64,000 nucleotides of DNA from Acidovorax carolinensis (GCF_002157145.1 NZ_CP021361.1:124001-188000); one strand, 5' to 3'; numbered from the stretch's first letter, positions 1-9,637 are shown. The notes: generated by a model not told the origin, from the sequence alone. A program made the numbers and translations.

Positions 1-255
1 TTTGGCGGCGGCCGTGGCGCCCACCACCCCGCCCGCGCCGGCACGGTTGTCGATGACGGTGGGGGTTTTCCAGATCTCGGAAAGTTTCTGGCTGAAAACG
101 CGGGCCGTGGTGTCCACCGGGCCGCCGGGCGGAAACGGCACGATGAAACGCACGGGCCGGCTGGGCCACGATTCGGAAGCGAATGCCGCTAGCGGATGAA
201 CGGCGGCGAGCAGGCTGCCGGCAATGAAGCTGCGGCGCGAGGTCGAGGAATGCAT
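1..255 (-). CDS. Bug/TctC-family solute-binding protein (N-terminal part)
   Basis: The first 85 codons of a periplasmic tripartite-tricarboxylate-type (Bug) binding protein; the rest lies past the left edge. The start is ATG at 255, with AGGAGA 6 bases before it. The signal peptide opens with a Tat-like SRRSFIAG followed by a hydrophobic stretch. Family hallmarks follow: [10 protein letters not shown] (about residues 38-47) and [11 protein letters not shown] (about 70-80), the loops that contact the carboxylate ligand in this family. It lies 17 bp downstream of the CoA ligase on the same strand, so it is probably the distal gene of that operon. The ligand cannot be read from the sequence. Confidence 0.9.
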   Translation of the reverse strand, partial: MHSSTSRRSFIAGSLLAAVHPLAAFASESWPSRPVRFIVPFPPGGPVDTTARVFSQKLSEIWKTPTVIDNRAGAGGVVGATAAAK

Positions 256-272
256 GGTTTGTCTCCTGTGGT

Positions 273-1787
273 TCAGGTGGTCAGGGTCAGGGCCTGATCT
301 TTCAACGTGCGCTTGAGCACCTTGCCGTTGGTATTGGTGGGCAGTTCGTGCAGGGCAACGATGTGCGAAGGGCGTTTGTAGGGCGCGAGCAGATTGCGCA
401 GGTGGGCCTGCATGGCGTCGGCGTCCAGCGTGGCACCGGGGCGCATCTCGACGAAGGCCACGATCTCCTCGTTGCCATCGTCCACGGTGCGGCCTACCAC
501 GGCCGAGCGCTGGACGCTCGGATGCGCGTTGAGCGCCGTCTCCACCTCGGCCGGATAGACGTTGAAGCCCGAGCGGATGATCATTTCCTTCAGGCGCTCC
601 ACGACGAACAGCGCGCCGTCGGCATGCATCTCTCCGAGATCGCCGCTGGCGTACCAGCCGCCTTCGCGCATCACCGCGTTGGTCGCCGCCGGGTCACTGA
701 AATAGCCTGGCATCAGGCCCCGCCCGCGGATCCACAGCTCGCCGCGCTCGCCCAGCGGCAGCGGCTCACCCGTGGCCGGGTCGGTGACTTGCACCTCGGC
801 CTCGGCCACGGCGTAGCCGGCGCTGGTGTCGGGTCGCTGCTCGCCCAGGCGCGTGAGGTGCACCGAGCCCGCGTATTCCGACAAACCGTAGCCGTGGTGC
901 AGCGTCTGGCCGAAGGCCGCCTCCACGCGTTGCTTCAATGCCAGGTCCAGTGGGCCGGCACCGGTGTAGAGATAACGCAGCGCCGGCGCGTCGGGCCGCT
1001 GGATGCCGCGCTCCTGCAGATGGGCCAGCAGGCGCGAGAACAGCGCGGGCGGCCCCTGCAGCTGCGACACGCCGTGGCGGGCCAGCGCATCGAGCAGGTC
1101 GTCAGAATCGAACTGCGGGCGCATCACCAGCTGGGCGCCGGCCAGCAGCGAGCTGATCAGCACCGTGCCCAGCCCGAAGATGTGGGTCATGGGCACGAAG
1201 GCATAGCTGCGGTCCTGCGGGCCCAGCGCGCGGGAAGCGCCGGACACGCGCGCAAAGTGGATCAGCGCGTCGTGCGTGAGCATCACGCCCTTGGGTTCGC
1301 CGGTGGTGCCGGAGGTGAAGATCAGCGCCGCCACCGCGTCGCGCAGCGGGCCGGACTCGGGCTGCGCATCTGCACGCACGGGGCTGTGCTGCATGCCGGG
1401 CAGGGCCGAGTCCACCGCCGCAAAGCGCTGTGCGTGCGTAGCCGCGCTGCGGGATGCCGCGGCCGTGAAGAACACCACGCGCGCATCGGCCTTGGCGGCG
1501 AAGCTGTCGATCTCGGCGGGCGCCATGCGCGCGTTCACGCCGCAGGACCAGGCGCCCACCCGGCTGCAGGCCAGGATCAGCGCGGCGTGCTCGGGGCAGT
1601 TCTCGGCCACGACCAGCACGCGATCGCCGGGGCGCACGTCGAGCGCACGCAGCTCGGCCTCGGCCGTGTCGGTAAGCGCGCCCAGGTCGGCAAAGCTCAG
1701 GGTGTGGCCATCTGGCAGGTGAATGAAGGGCTGCTGCGGTGCCTCGGCCAGCCAGCGGTCCAGCAGGTGGTGGATGCGTTCGGACAT
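273..1787 (-). CDS. AMP-dependent acyl-CoA synthetase/ligase
   Basis: A 504-residue ANL-superfamily enzyme that adenylates a carboxylic acid with ATP and transfers it to CoA. The AMP/phosphate loop [11 protein letters not shown] lies near residues 157-167, YGLSEYAG near 300, the ATP-binding YASGDLGE near 380 and the hinge region [10 protein letters not shown] near 408. The C-terminal catalytic lysine lies in NTNGKVLKR. Length is normal for the medium/long-chain ligase group. It starts 10 bp after the stop of the upstream Bug protein and is followed 17 bp later by a second Bug protein, so uptake and activation appear co-transcribed. The acid substrate is unknown. Confidence 0.9.
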   Translation of the reverse strand: MSERIHHLLDRWLAEAPQQPFIHLPDGHTLSFADLGALTDTAEAELRALDVRPGDRVLVVAENCPEHAALILACSRVGAWSCGVNARMAPAEIDSFAAKADARVVFFTAAASRSAATHAQRFAAVDSALPGMQHSPVRADAQPESGPLRDAVAALIFTSGTTGEPKGVMLTHDALIHFARVSGASRALGPQDRSYAFVPMTHIFGLGTVLISSLLAGAQLVMRPQFDSDDLLDALARHGVSQLQGPPALFSRLLAHLQERGIQRPDAPALRYLYTGAGPLDLALKQRVEAAFGQTLHHGYGLSEYAGSVHLTRLGEQRPDTSAGYAVAEAEVQVTDPATGEPLPLGERGELWIRGRGLMPGYFSDPAATNAVMREGGWYASGDLGEMHADGALFVVERLKEMIIRSGFNVYPAEVETALNAHPSVQRSAVVGRTVDDGNEEIVAFVEMRPGATLDADAMQAHLRNLLAPYKRPSHIVALHELPTNTNGKVLKRTLKDQALTLTT

Positions 1788-1797
1788 GAAGCCGGGC

Positions 1798-2778
1798 TCA
1801 ATCCACCACGATGCCCTGGGTCACCGTGGCCCACATGGCGCGCTCCTTGGCGGCGCGCTCGGCCAGCTTCTGGGGGCTGCCCGTCCATTCGTCGTAGCCC
1901 AGTTCCTTGTAGCGTTTTTTCAGATCGGGCTGGGCCAGGGCCGCATTGACGGCCTTGTTGAGCTTGGCCACCAGCTCGGGCGGCAGGCCCTTGGGGCCGA
2001 AGACGCCGTACCAGCCGCCCACGTCAAAGCCCTTGAGGCCCTCGATGCCCGACTCGGCGAAGGTGGGCACGTCGGGCAGCGAGGCATTGCGCTGCGGCGA
2101 GGTGACGGCCAGGGCGCGCACCTTGCCGCTGTGGATGTAGGTGCTGGCGGTGCTGATGATGTCCAGCATCATGTTGAGCTGGCCGCCGATCACATCCGTC
2201 ATTGCCGGTGCGTTGCCCTTGTAGGGGATGTGGTTCATCTCGATGCCGCTGCGATTGGCAAACAGCAGCGCACCCAGGTGGTTGGAACCGCCCACGCCGG
2301 CCGAACCGTAGGCCAGCTTGCCGGGGTTGGCCTTGGCATGGGCCACAAGCTCGCGCACGTTCTTGTAGGGTTCGTTGTTGTTGACGACCAGCACGTTGTA
2401 GTAGCTCAGGATGGGCGCCACCGGCGCCAGGTCCTTGGCCGGGTCGAACGGCATCTTGGTCATCACGTTGGGGCTGATGGTGATGGTGGGGCTGGCGGCA
2501 AACCACAGCGTCAGGCCATCGGGCTTGGCGCGCACCACTTCGCTGCCGGCAATGGTGGCATTGGCGCCGGTCTTGTTTTCCACCATGACCGGCACGCCCA
2601 GCTCCTTGGACAGCGCCTGACCAAACAGGCGAGCGCCCTGGTCCACGGGGCCGCCCGCGGCATAGCCGACGATGAGGCGCACGGGCTGCGTGTCCTGGGC
2701 AGCGGCGGGGAACATGGCCAAGGCGAGGGGCGCCAGAGCCAGGGCGGCAATGGCAAGGCGGCGGTGGGAAGAATGCAT
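1798..2778 (-). CDS. Bug/TctC-family solute-binding protein
   Basis: A 326-residue periplasmic binding protein of the tripartite tricarboxylate transporter type. The chosen ATG at 2778 gives a short basic region, a hydrophobic core and an AAAQD cleavage site, and has GGAGACAAACC before it; the open frame runs 15 codons further up without a signal-peptide pattern. Hallmarks are VGYAAGGPVDQGAR near residue 40 and ENKTGANATIAG near 70. No membrane components (TctA/TctB) lie nearby. It is followed 10 bp later by the CoA ligase at 273-1787. Confidence 0.92.
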   Translation of the reverse strand: MHSSHRRLAIAALALAPLALAMFPAAAQDTQPVRLIVGYAAGGPVDQGARLFGQALSKELGVPVMVENKTGANATIAGSEVVRAKPDGLTLWFAASPTITISPNVMTKMPFDPAKDLAPVAPILSYYNVLVVNNNEPYKNVRELVAHAKANPGKLAYGSAGVGGSNHLGALLFANRSGIEMNHIPYKGNAPAMTDVIGGQLNMMLDIISTASTYIHSGKVRALAVTSPQRNASLPDVPTFAESGIEGLKGFDVGGWYGVFGPKGLPPELVAKLNKAVNAALAQPDLKKRYKELGYDEWTGSPQKLAERAAKERAMWATVTQGIVVD

Positions 2779-2888
2779 GGTTTGTCTCCGATAGATCTCG
2801 TGGACAGCGATGGTGAACTTCAACCCGCGCCGTGGGAATCTGCTTTTGCCAAAGTCAGGGTTTGTCCGCCGTTAGGCGTCAGGGTGTG

Positions 2889-4097
2889 TTACGCCCGTTC
2901 GAACACCGCCGCAATGCCCTGGCCGCCGCCAATGCACATCGTCTCCAGCCCGTAGCGGCCCTTGCGGCGCTGCAGTTCGTGCAGCAGCGTGGCCAGGATG
3001 CGCACGCCGGTGGCGCCGATGGGGTGGCCCAGCGAGATGCCTGAGCCGTTGACGTTGAGCTTGTGCGCGATGGCATCCTGGTCCTGCCATTCCCAGCCCT
3101 TGAGCACGGACAGCACCTGGCAGGCGAAGGCCTCGTTAAGCTCCACCAGGTCCATGTCGTCGATCTTGAGGTTCAGCCGCGCCAGCAGCTTTTTGACGGC
3201 CGGCACCGGGCCGATGCCCATGTGCGAGGGTTCGCAGCCCGCCGCCGCCCAGCCCACCAGGGTGGCCATGGGCGTCAGACCCAGTTCGGCCAGTTTGTCC
3301 TCGGCAACGATCAGGCAGGCAGCGCTGGCATCGTTTTGCTGGCTGGCGTTGCCGGCAGTGACGGTGCCGTTGGGCATCAGCACGCGCAGCTTGCCCAGGC
3401 TCTCGGCCGTCACATCGGCGCGAAAGCCTTCGTCCTTGCTGAAAACAACCGGGTCGCCCTTGCGGTGGGGTACCTGCACGGGGACGATTTCATCGTTGAA
3501 GCGCCCCGAGGCCCAGGCGGCCGCCGTGCGCTGGTGGCTGCGCACGGCGTAGGCATCGGCCTCCTCGCGCGTGATGCCGTAGTCGCGCGCCAGGTTCTCT
3601 GCCGTCTCGATCATTCCCGAGATCTTGCCGAAGCGCTCCACCGGCTGCGAGCGCTCGCGGCCGCGCTCCAGGCGGTCAAAAAAGCGCACGTTGCCCGAGC
3701 GCGCGCCCCAGCGCATGTCGGTGCTGTAGTACTCGATGTTGCTCATGCTCTCCACGCCGCCGGCAATCACCACATCGGCGGCGCCGCTTTGCACCATCAT
3801 CGCGGCCGTGACGATGGCCTGCAGGCCGCCGCCGCAGCGCCTATCGAGCTGCATGCCCGGCACCGACACCGGCAAACCCGCCTGCAGCGCGGCCCAGCGG
3901 CCCACGCAAGGCACCTCGCTGTTGGCGTAGGACTGGGCCATGACCACGTCGTCGATGCGCGCGGGGTCGATGCCGCTGCGCTCGACCACGGCGCGCACCG
4001 TGGTGGCTGCCAGCTCCTCCACGGGCACGGGCCTCAGGCTGCCGCCGAAGGTGCCGACGGGGGTACGAACAGGGGTGACGATGGCGGCTCTGCGCAT
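2889..4097 (-). CDS. Acetyl-CoA C-acyltransferase (thiolase)
   Basis: A 402-residue thiolase, which cleaves 3-ketoacyl-CoA with CoA to give acetyl-CoA and a shortened acyl-CoA. The nucleophilic cysteine is in LDRRCGGGLQ (about residue 90). NEAFA (about 340), GHPIGATG (about 370) and the second catalytic cysteine in CIGGGQG close to the C-terminus complete the active site. The start at 4097 was preferred over an ATG 13 codons upstream because AAGGAGAAACACC precedes it and the protein then begins with the usual RRAAIVTPVRTP. It lies in the unit 1 minus-strand series, upstream of the Bug protein at 1798-2778. Confidence 0.93.
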   Translation of the reverse strand: MRRAAIVTPVRTPVGTFGGSLRPVPVEELAATTVRAVVERSGIDPARIDDVVMAQSYANSEVPCVGRWAALQAGLPVSVPGMQLDRRCGGGLQAIVTAAMMVQSGAADVVIAGGVESMSNIEYYSTDMRWGARSGNVRFFDRLERGRERSQPVERFGKISGMIETAENLARDYGITREEADAYAVRSHQRTAAAWASGRFNDEIVPVQVPHRKGDPVVFSKDEGFRADVTAESLGKLRVLMPNGTVTAGNASQQNDASAACLIVAEDKLAELGLTPMATLVGWAAAGCEPSHMGIGPVPAVKKLLARLNLKIDDMDLVELNEAFACQVLSVLKGWEWQDQDAIAHKLNVNGSGISLGHPIGATGVRILATLLHELQRRKGRYGLETMCIGGGQGIAAVFERA

Positions 4098-4129
4098 GGT
4101 GTTTCTCCTTTGAAATTTGAATAAAAAAG

Positions 4130-4176
4130 GCTTCAAGCGCTTATCCAGAAAGCGCTAATAGCTATCATTTTTGATT
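4130..4176. repeat. Intergenic hairpin repeat, family A
   Basis: The stem AGCGCTT/AAGCGCT with a 7-base loop is followed by TAGCTAT and an A/T tail. It belongs to the dispersed family recognisable by AGCGCTTATCC...AAGCGCT..AGCAGCTAT. The tail supplies the stop codon and last codons of the minus-strand CoA-transferase gene. Confidence 0.7.
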
Positions 4177-5453
4177 AAACGCTGCGCCACAGCGGCGCAG
4201 CGTTTCGTGGGCCTGGCGCTCCAGGTCCTCGCGGTGTTCGGGGGCGGCAATGTCGATCAGCCGGCGCACGCGGCGCGACAGTGTCTGGCCGCGCAGGTCG
4301 GCCACGCCATGCTCGGTGACGATCAGGCCCGCGTCGCTGCGCGGCGTACTGACCGGGCCCGACAGCTGGGCGACGATGCGGGTCTTGCCCTTGGCGGTGG
4401 CGGGTAGCGCCACGATGGGCAGGCCGCCGCGGCTGCGGGCCGCGCCGCGCAGGAAGTCCACCGCGCCGCCCACGGCGCCCACGTAGCAGCCGGCGGCCAC
4501 CTCGGCGTTGATCTGGCCGGTCAGGTCCACCTCGATGGCCGCGTTGATGGCGGCGAGCTTGTGGCTGGCGGCCAGCACCTCGGGGTCGTGGGTGTAGTCG
4601 GTGCCGCGCAGTTCGAGGTTCGGATTGCGGTGCGCCCAGCGGCGCACTTTCTCGCTACCCATCAGGATGCCGCCAATGCCCACGCCGGTGTCCAGGCTCT
4701 TTCTCGCGTTGGTCAGCACGCCGGCCTCGGCCAAGGCGGCGATGCCGTCGCCCACCGCACCGCTGTGCAGGCCCAGGTCGCGGTGCTTGTGCAGCGCGGC
4801 CAGCACGGCCTCGGGCAGGTTGCCGATGCCCAGTTGCAGCGTGGCGCCGTCCTCGATCAGCGCAGCGACATGGGCCGCGATGGCCTGCTCCACCGGGCCG
4901 GGGCGGCGCGGCTTTGCTCCAGCGGCGGGTGTTCCGCGTCGATGAGCAGCGCAAAGTCGCCGGCCTGCAGGTGCACGCCGCCGTGTGTCCAGGGAATGGC
5001 GGGGTTGACCTCGCCAATCACCACGCGCGCGCGATCGATCGCGGCGGGCAGGTATTCCTGCGCCAGGCCCAGGCTGTAGCGGCCCTGCGCATCGGGCGGC
5101 GAGACCTGCAGCAGCACCACGTCGGCCGGCAGCACGCCCGCGCGGATCAGGCCCGGCAGGTGCGAGTAGTGGCTGGGCAGGATGTCGAGCACACCCGCAT
5201 CGGCCAGATGGCGGTGCGGCCCGCCCGCGGCATAGCCGAAGAAGTCGAGGGTGTCGGCCTGCTCGGGCTGCAGCGTGTCCGATGCGCCAATGCCCACGAA
5301 CACCCGCAGCCGCCCGCCCTGCGCCAGCGCATGGCGATGCTCCACCAGCGCCCGCGTGAGCGTGAGCGGCTCGGCCGTGGCCTGGCCCCACCACAGGGTG
5401 TCGCCGGGGCGGATCAGGTCTTGCAGTCGGTCGGCCAAGAGGCTCATGTCCAT
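4165..5453 (-). CDS. Acetyl-CoA hydrolase / 4-hydroxybutyrate CoA-transferase-like protein, frameshifted
   Basis: A family I-type CoA-transferase/hydrolase read in two frames. Residues 1 to about 185 (MDMSLLADRLQDLIRPGD onward, including WTHGGVHL) are in one frame from 5453. The rest (VEQAIAAHVAALI, then GNLPEAVL, LHSGAVGDG, TEHGVADLRG) is in another, ending at 4165. The switch falls near 4891-4903, in a GGG/GGGG region. Adding one base gives 1290 nt and a continuous 429-residue protein of normal family length. The last three codons and the stop lie inside the tail of an intergenic repeat (4130-4176). I judge a base-call error more likely than decay. Confidence 0.8.
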
Positions 5454-5496
5454 GTTTCCGAATGCTGCTTACTCGGCTGCAGCGCATGAAACGGGC

Positions 5497-5686
5497 GCAG
5501 CCCAGGCGAGGGCCGCCGTGTAAGGGCCGCCCCGCCGCACGGGCGGCGTCCCTCTTCCCGCAGCGCGCAGCGATGCGAGAGAAGGGGCTGAGGGGCGCGG
5601 CTCCACGCCTGCCTGCGCAGGCTTGGACGTCCCCGAAGGGCTACCGACTCTGGCGGTTGCATGGAGGCGCGCAGCGCCTCAGGGGG
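5497..5686. repeat. Intergenic GC-rich repeat, family B (copy 1, long form)
   Basis: Shares GGGCCGCCCCGC, CCCGCAGCGCGCAGCGATG and GCGCAGCGCCTCAGGGGG with copies at 7511, 10856 and 23862. This copy carries roughly 70 extra bases between the two conserved halves. Its CAGGGGG end lies 5 bp from the stop of the minus-strand crotonase gene (5692). No open frame here looks coding. It fills the gap between the CoA-transferase and crotonase genes. Confidence 0.75.
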
Positions 5687-5691
5687 ATGCC

Positions 5692-6486
5692 TCACAGTTT
5701 TTCCCAGTCAAAGCGCAGCGGCTGCTTCGCCTTGAAACGCTGCACCGCGTCCTGGTGGTAGGCCGAGCCGCGGCACATGGCCTGGGCGTAGGACTCCAGC
5801 TCGGCGATGGTGCGCGCATCGCTCTCGAAAGACTGGTTCATGATGGTCTTGGCCATGCCGATGGCGGCCGTGGACGCCTGGCCAAAGCGCAGCGCCAGGG
5901 CCAGCGCGGCCTCGGTCAGGGCGGCCCCGTCCTCGACGATGTCGTAGACCATGCCGAGCTGCCTGGCCTCTTGGGCATCGATCGTGCGCGCGGTGAAGAC
6001 CAGCTCCTTGGCCTTTTGCTGGCCCACGATGCGCGGCAGCAGGTGCAGGGCGCCCAGGTCGGGCACCAGGCCGATGCGGCCGAACACCGCGCAGAACTTG
6101 GCGCGGCGCGTGGCCAGCACAAAGTCGGCCGCCAGCGCCAGGCTCAGGCCGGCGCCAAAGGCCGGGCCGTCCACGGCGGCGATCACGGGCTTTTCCAGGT
6201 TCACCAGCTCGGGGAACCACTGGTGCAGCTCGCGCATGCCGGTGCGGAACGTCAGGCCTGTGCGGCTGGTGTCGAGCATGGCCGAGATGTCGCCGCCCGA
6301 GCAGAAGGCACCGCCCGCGCCGGTGAGGATGACGGCATGCACCTGCGCGTCGTCACGCATCTGCGCAATCGCGGCGGCCAGGGCCGGGCGCATGTCCATG
6401 CTGAGCGCGTTGCGCGCCTCGGGGCGGTTCAGGGTGATGGTGCCGATGCCATCCTGCACGGAGGTCAACACGGGGGCTGCGCTCAT
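5692..6486 (-). CDS. Enoyl-CoA hydratase/isomerase family protein (crotonase)
   Basis: A 264-residue crotonase-fold protein. The oxyanion-hole segments are FCSGGDISAM (about residues 65-74) and AFGAGLSLALA (about 108-118). The position that carries one catalytic Glu in classic hydratases (FGxPE) reads CAVFG, whereas an Asp appears in GLVPDLGALHLLP. That pattern resembles PaaG-type enoyl-CoA isomerases more than hydratases, so isomerase activity is possible (inference). It sits between the MaoC hydratase and the CoA-transferase on the minus strand. A close paralogue lies at 18312-19106. Confidence 0.88.
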   Translation of the reverse strand: MSAAPVLTSVQDGIGTITLNRPEARNALSMDMRPALAAAIAQMRDDAQVHAVILTGAGGAFCSGGDISAMLDTSRTGLTFRTGMRELHQWFPELVNLEKPVIAAVDGPAFGAGLSLALAADFVLATRRAKFCAVFGRIGLVPDLGALHLLPRIVGQQKAKELVFTARTIDAQEARQLGMVYDIVEDGAALTEAALALALRFGQASTAAIGMAKTIMNQSFESDARTIAELESYAQAMCRGSAYHQDAVQRFKAKQPLRFDWEKL

Positions 6487-6519
6487 GGTTTTCTCCAGAT
6501 TCTTCTGATCAGAATGGGC

Positions 6520-6567
6520 TGTATCGCTTGTCTATCAAGCGCGAGCAGCTCACTTTTTGATAGCTCA
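6520..6567. repeat. Intergenic hairpin repeat, family A
   Basis: GCGCTTG-like arms around CTATC with the trailing AGCAGCT and TTTTTGATAGCT. It lies between the crotonase and MaoC genes, and its end merges with the stop codon of the minus-strand MaoC gene (6565-6567). Confidence 0.6.
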
Positions 6568-7458
6568 AGCCAACTCGGCGTAGCCGTGGCTCAGCACCAC
6601 CTTGTCGCGCTCGGCCACGCGCGCGCGCAGCTGCAGTTGCCGCGGCTGACCTGGCACGCGCCAGATCTCGGTAACCAGCGTTTCGCCGGGATACACCGGC
6701 GCGGCGAAGCGGATGTCCAGTGCCTTGAGCCGCGCGGGGTTGCCTGCGCCGCACTGGCGCAGCACCGCGTGGGCCACCAGCCCGTAGCTGGCCAGCCCGT
6801 GCAGGATGGGGCGCTCGAAGCCCGCCTTGGCTGCCACCGCCGGGTCGGCGTGCAGCGGGTTGAAGTCGCCCATCAGGCGGTACAGCAGCGCGGCCTCGGG
6901 GCGGGTGGACTGGGTGTCGGTGAAATCGGGCGCGCGGTCTTCGGGCGTGGGCTGCAGCGCGGGCAGCGGTGCATCGCTGGGCTGGCCGCCGCGCAGCTGG
7001 CTGTAGCCGCCGTCGCCGCGCAAGAAGGTCACCTGCTGCAGCGTGGCCAGCAATTCGCCGGTAGCACTCTCCAGCTGCCGCTCCATGACCAGGATGGCGC
7101 CCTTGCCCTCGCCCTTGTCGATCAGGTGCGTGACGCGGTTCTTGCCCACCACGGCGCCGCTGGCGGGCAGCGGCTGGTGCCAGCGCACGCGTTGCTCGCC
7201 GTGCATGAGCTTGACCCAGTCGATACCCGTGTCGGGTTCGCGCGCCCAGAAACCGGGGTAGCCCAGCACCACGGCCTGCGTAGGCAGGGCGCGCAGGCCG
7301 CCCTCCAGGCCTTCGTAGACGAAGGGCAGGGCGGCGGCATCCAGCGGGTCATTGCCCAGCCCCAGGCTGAGCGCGTACAGCATGGTGTCGCGCTCGGTGT
7401 AGTGCTGTTGCACGGGCGCGAAGGCCCGGTTTTTCAGGTGGTGGTAATCAATAGCCAT
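6565..7458 (-). CDS. MaoC-family acyl-CoA dehydratase (2-enoyl-CoA hydratase 2-like)
   Basis: A 297-residue double-hotdog protein of the MaoC/hydratase-2 family, which adds water to trans-2-enoyl-CoA to give (R)-3-hydroxyacyl-CoA. The C-terminal hotdog holds the signature GDFNPLHADPAVAAKAGF (about residues 200-217) with the catalytic Asp and His, followed by PILHGLASYGL. The N-terminal half is the degenerate hotdog of the eukaryotic-type multifunctional enzyme. The ATG at 7458 starts MAIDYHHLKNR, the usual N-terminus; the open frame extends 14 codons further without similarity. It pairs naturally with the next gene upstream (7632-8549), a peroxisomal-type 3-hydroxyacyl-CoA dehydrogenase. Confidence 0.92.
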   Translation of the reverse strand: MAIDYHHLKNRAFAPVQQHYTERDTMLYALSLGLGNDPLDAAALPFVYEGLEGGLRALPTQAVVLGYPGFWAREPDTGIDWVKLMHGEQRVRWHQPLPASGAVVGKNRVTHLIDKGEGKGAILVMERQLESATGELLATLQQVTFLRGDGGYSQLRGGQPSDAPLPALQPTPEDRAPDFTDTQSTRPEAALLYRLMGDFNPLHADPAVAAKAGFERPILHGLASYGLVAHAVLRQCGAGNPARLKALDIRFAAPVYPGETLVTEIWRVPGQPRQLQLRARVAERDKVVLSHGYAELA

Positions 7459-7510
7459 CTCAGTCGTCCGTAACGTGTGAATCGCCAGCGCCCCATGCAT
7501 CTGGCGCTAC

Positions 7511-7621
7511 CCAAGCCAAGGCAGCCGAGCAAGGGCCGCCCCGCAGCGAGGGCTGCGTCCCCCTTCCCGCAGCGCGCAGCGATGCGAGAGAAGGGGGAAG
7601 GCGCGCAGCGCCTCAGGGGGG
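7511..7621. repeat. Intergenic GC-rich repeat, family B (copy 2)
   Basis: A compact copy of about 110 bp: GAGCAAGGGCCGCCCCGCAG, then CCCTTCCCGCAGCGCGC, then GCGCAGCGCCTCAGGGGGG. Arms that can fold include CCCCCTT/AAGGGGG and GCAGC/GCTGC. The CAGGGGGG end lies 10 bp from the stop of the minus-strand SDR gene (7632). Confidence 0.75.
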
Positions 7622-7631
7622 TTGTCTTTAT

Positions 7632-8549
7632 TTACACCGGATCCCAGCTGAACACGTCGGCCGAGCGGTCCATCGGCACGAACGAAGCCTTGAGCGCCGG
7701 CATGCCATGCTCGGCGATGAACTCGGGCGTCCAGCCCTCGCTGCGGTGCACCGAGCGCAGGGGGCGCGGCTGGCTCATCAGGAAGATCTCGTTGTTGCGC
7801 ACGGCAAAAACCTGGGCGTTCACATCCTTGGCCTGGTCGGACAGCAGGTACACGGCCAGCGGCGCGATCTTGTTGGGCGTCATCTGCTGGATCTTGGCCA
7901 CGCGCGCCTGCTGCTCTGGCGTGTCGGTGGGGATGGAGCCGATCATGCGGCTCCAGGCAAACGGCGCGATGCAGTTGGAGCGCACGTTGAACTTCTGCAT
8001 GTCCAGCGCAATGCTCTTGGACAGTGCCGTCAGGCCCAGCTTGGCGGCGCTGTAGTTGGCCTGGCCCAGGTTGCCGATCAGCCCCGAGGTCGAGGTCATG
8101 TGCACGAAGGCACCGCTTTCCTGTTCCTTGAAGTGGTTGGCGGCGGCCCGCGCCATGAAGTAGCTGCCGTACAGGTGCACCTTGATCACGGCGTCCCACT
8201 CGTCCAGGCTCATCTTGTGGAAGAAGCGGTCGCGCAGAATGCCCGCGTTGTTGACCACGCCGTCGATGCGGCCGAAGTGGTCCAGCGCGCACTGGATGAT
8301 CCGGCCGGCGGCAGCAGACTCGGCCACGCTGTCCATGTTGGCCACGGCCTGGCCGCCGGCGGCCTTGATCTCGTCGACGACCTTCTGCGCGGGGCCGGCG
8401 TCCGTGCCCTCGCCCGTGGTGGAGGTGCCGATGTCATTGACCACCACCTTGGCGCCGGCCGCCGCCAGGGCCAGCGCCATGTCGCGCCCGATGCCGCCGC
8501 CAGCCCCCGTCACCACCACTACCTTGTCCTGCACCATCTTTTGCGTCAT
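7632..8549 (-). CDS. SDR-family 3-hydroxyacyl-CoA dehydrogenase (multifunctional-enzyme type)
   Basis: A 305-residue short-chain dehydrogenase resembling the dehydrogenase part of peroxisomal multifunctional enzyme 2, oxidising 3-hydroxyacyl-CoA with NAD(P). The cofactor loop TGAGGGIGRDMA starts near residue 15, then VNDIG, NNAGILRD (about 95), the catalytic Ser in MTSTSG and YSAAK (about 165-169). A tail of about 60 residues beyond the Rossmann core (SEGWTPEFIAEHGMPAL) is typical of this subgroup. Start at 8549 follows GAAGGACGACGAAC. It is divergent from the hydratase gene at 8753, leaving a 203-bp shared control region. Confidence 0.92.
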   Translation of the reverse strand: MTQKMVQDKVVVVTGAGGGIGRDMALALAAAGAKVVVNDIGTSTTGEGTDAGPAQKVVDEIKAAGGQAVANMDSVAESAAAGRIIQCALDHFGRIDGVVNNAGILRDRFFHKMSLDEWDAVIKVHLYGSYFMARAAANHFKEQESGAFVHMTSTSGLIGNLGQANYSAAKLGLTALSKSIALDMQKFNVRSNCIAPFAWSRMIGSIPTDTPEQQARVAKIQQMTPNKIAPLAVYLLSDQAKDVNAQVFAVRNNEIFLMSQPRPLRSVHRSEGWTPEFIAEHGMPALKASFVPMDRSADVFSWDPV

Positions 8550-8752
8550 GTTCGTCGTCCTTCGTTAGCGATATGGAAATCAATGGCTGCGAGCATGAAC
8601 GCAAAGGCCCCGGTGCGCTATTCGGCAATCGCTAGGGCAGGCTTTTGCCGCATGAAAGCAGCCGCGACAGGGCGGGGGCTTCATGGGCGCCGAAGACACG
8701 CTTCCACAAACGCGGATTGCACCGGCGCCCGCCAGACCGCACGATGGCGACC

Positions 8753-9637
8753 ATGACAGAACCCACCATTGACAACGCCCTGCTGGCGCACCTGCAGACC
8801 TGGCAGGGCCAGAGCGAAACCCTGAACGACACCCTCACGGCCACGCCCGTGGTCGCCATGTCGGCCACGCTCGACCGGGACGACCCGGTGCCCGCCCTCG
8901 GCACCGCCGTGCCGCCGCTGTGGCACTGGATGTACTTCCTGCCGCATGCGCGCCAGAGCGAGATCGGCCCCGACGGCCACCCCAAGCGCGGGGGCTTTCT
9001 GCCGCCCGTGCCGCTGCCGCGCCGCATGTGGGCGGGCGGGCGCCTGCGCTGGGAGGCCGCCAACCCGCTGCAGGTGGGCCAGCAGGTGCAGCGCCAGTCG
9101 ACCATCCAGTCCGTCAAGCACAAGGCAGGGCGCTCGGGCGAGCTGCTGTTCGTGCTGGTGGAGCACCAGTACCGCAACGCGCAGGGCCTGGCGCTGACCG
9201 AAGAGCACGACATCGTCTACCGCTCGGCCGCCCAGCCGGGCGAGCCCGCGCCCGCGCCGCAAAAGCCGCCACTGGACGGCCAGGCCTCCTGGTCACGCAC
9301 CATCGTGCCCGACGACGTGCTGCTGTTCCGCTACTCGGCGCTCACCTTCAACGGCCACCGCATCCACTACGACCGCAAGTACGTGACCGAGGTCGAGGGC
9401 TACCCCGGCCTGATCGTGCACGGCCCGCTGATCGCCACGCTGCTGCTGGATCTGCTGCGCCGCGAGTTGCCAGGTGCGCAGGTAGCGAGCTTCGACTTCC
9501 GCGCCGTGCGTCCCACGTTTGACCTGCACCCGTTCAGCGTGCACGGCAAGCCATCCGCCGACGGCAAGACCATCGAGCTGTGGGCCCAGGACCACGAGGG
9601 TTGGCTGACCATGCAAGGCACGGCCGGGTTGTTTTGA
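8753..9637 (+). CDS. FAS1/HTD2-type MaoC dehydratase, probable itaconyl/mesaconyl-CoA hydratase
   Basis: A 294-residue two-hotdog acyl dehydratase of the HTD2 group (mesaconyl-C4-CoA and itaconyl-CoA hydratases). MWAGGRLRW and EEHDIVYR occur in the N-terminal half. The C-terminal hotdog has FNGHRIHYDRKYVTEVEGYP, which includes the catalytic His, then GLIVHGPL. ATG at 8753 or 8744 is possible, three codons apart. It is the first gene of a plus-strand series with an acyl-CoA dehydrogenase, CaiB-type CoA-transferase, PrpD-like protein, VOC protein and CitE-like lyase, the set known from Pseudomonas itaconate degradation. There this position is Ich, itaconyl-CoA hydratase (function inferred from context). 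Confidence 0.85.
   Translation: MTEPTIDNALLAHLQTWQGQSETLNDTLTATPVVAMSATLDRDDPVPALGTAVPPLWHWMYFLPHARQSEIGPDGHPKRGGFLPPVPLPRRMWAGGRLRWEAANPLQVGQQVQRQSTIQSVKHKAGRSGELLFVLVEHQYRNAQGLALTEEHDIVYRSAAQPGEPAPAPQKPPLDGQASWSRTIVPDDVLLFRYSALTFNGHRIHYDRKYVTEVEGYPGLIVHGPLIATLLLDLLRRELPGAQVASFDFRAVRPTFDLHPFSVHGKPSADGKTIELWAQDHEGWLTMQGTAGLF

Noticed and set aside
348..1949. Very long open frames opposite the CoA ligase and many other genes (for example 5623-7473, 16230-18008, 39574-41220, 53139-55067)
   Set aside because: They mirror real genes on the other strand; their products are rich in Arg, Gly, His and Ala, with no domain, and arise because high third-position GC removes stops in the antisense frames.
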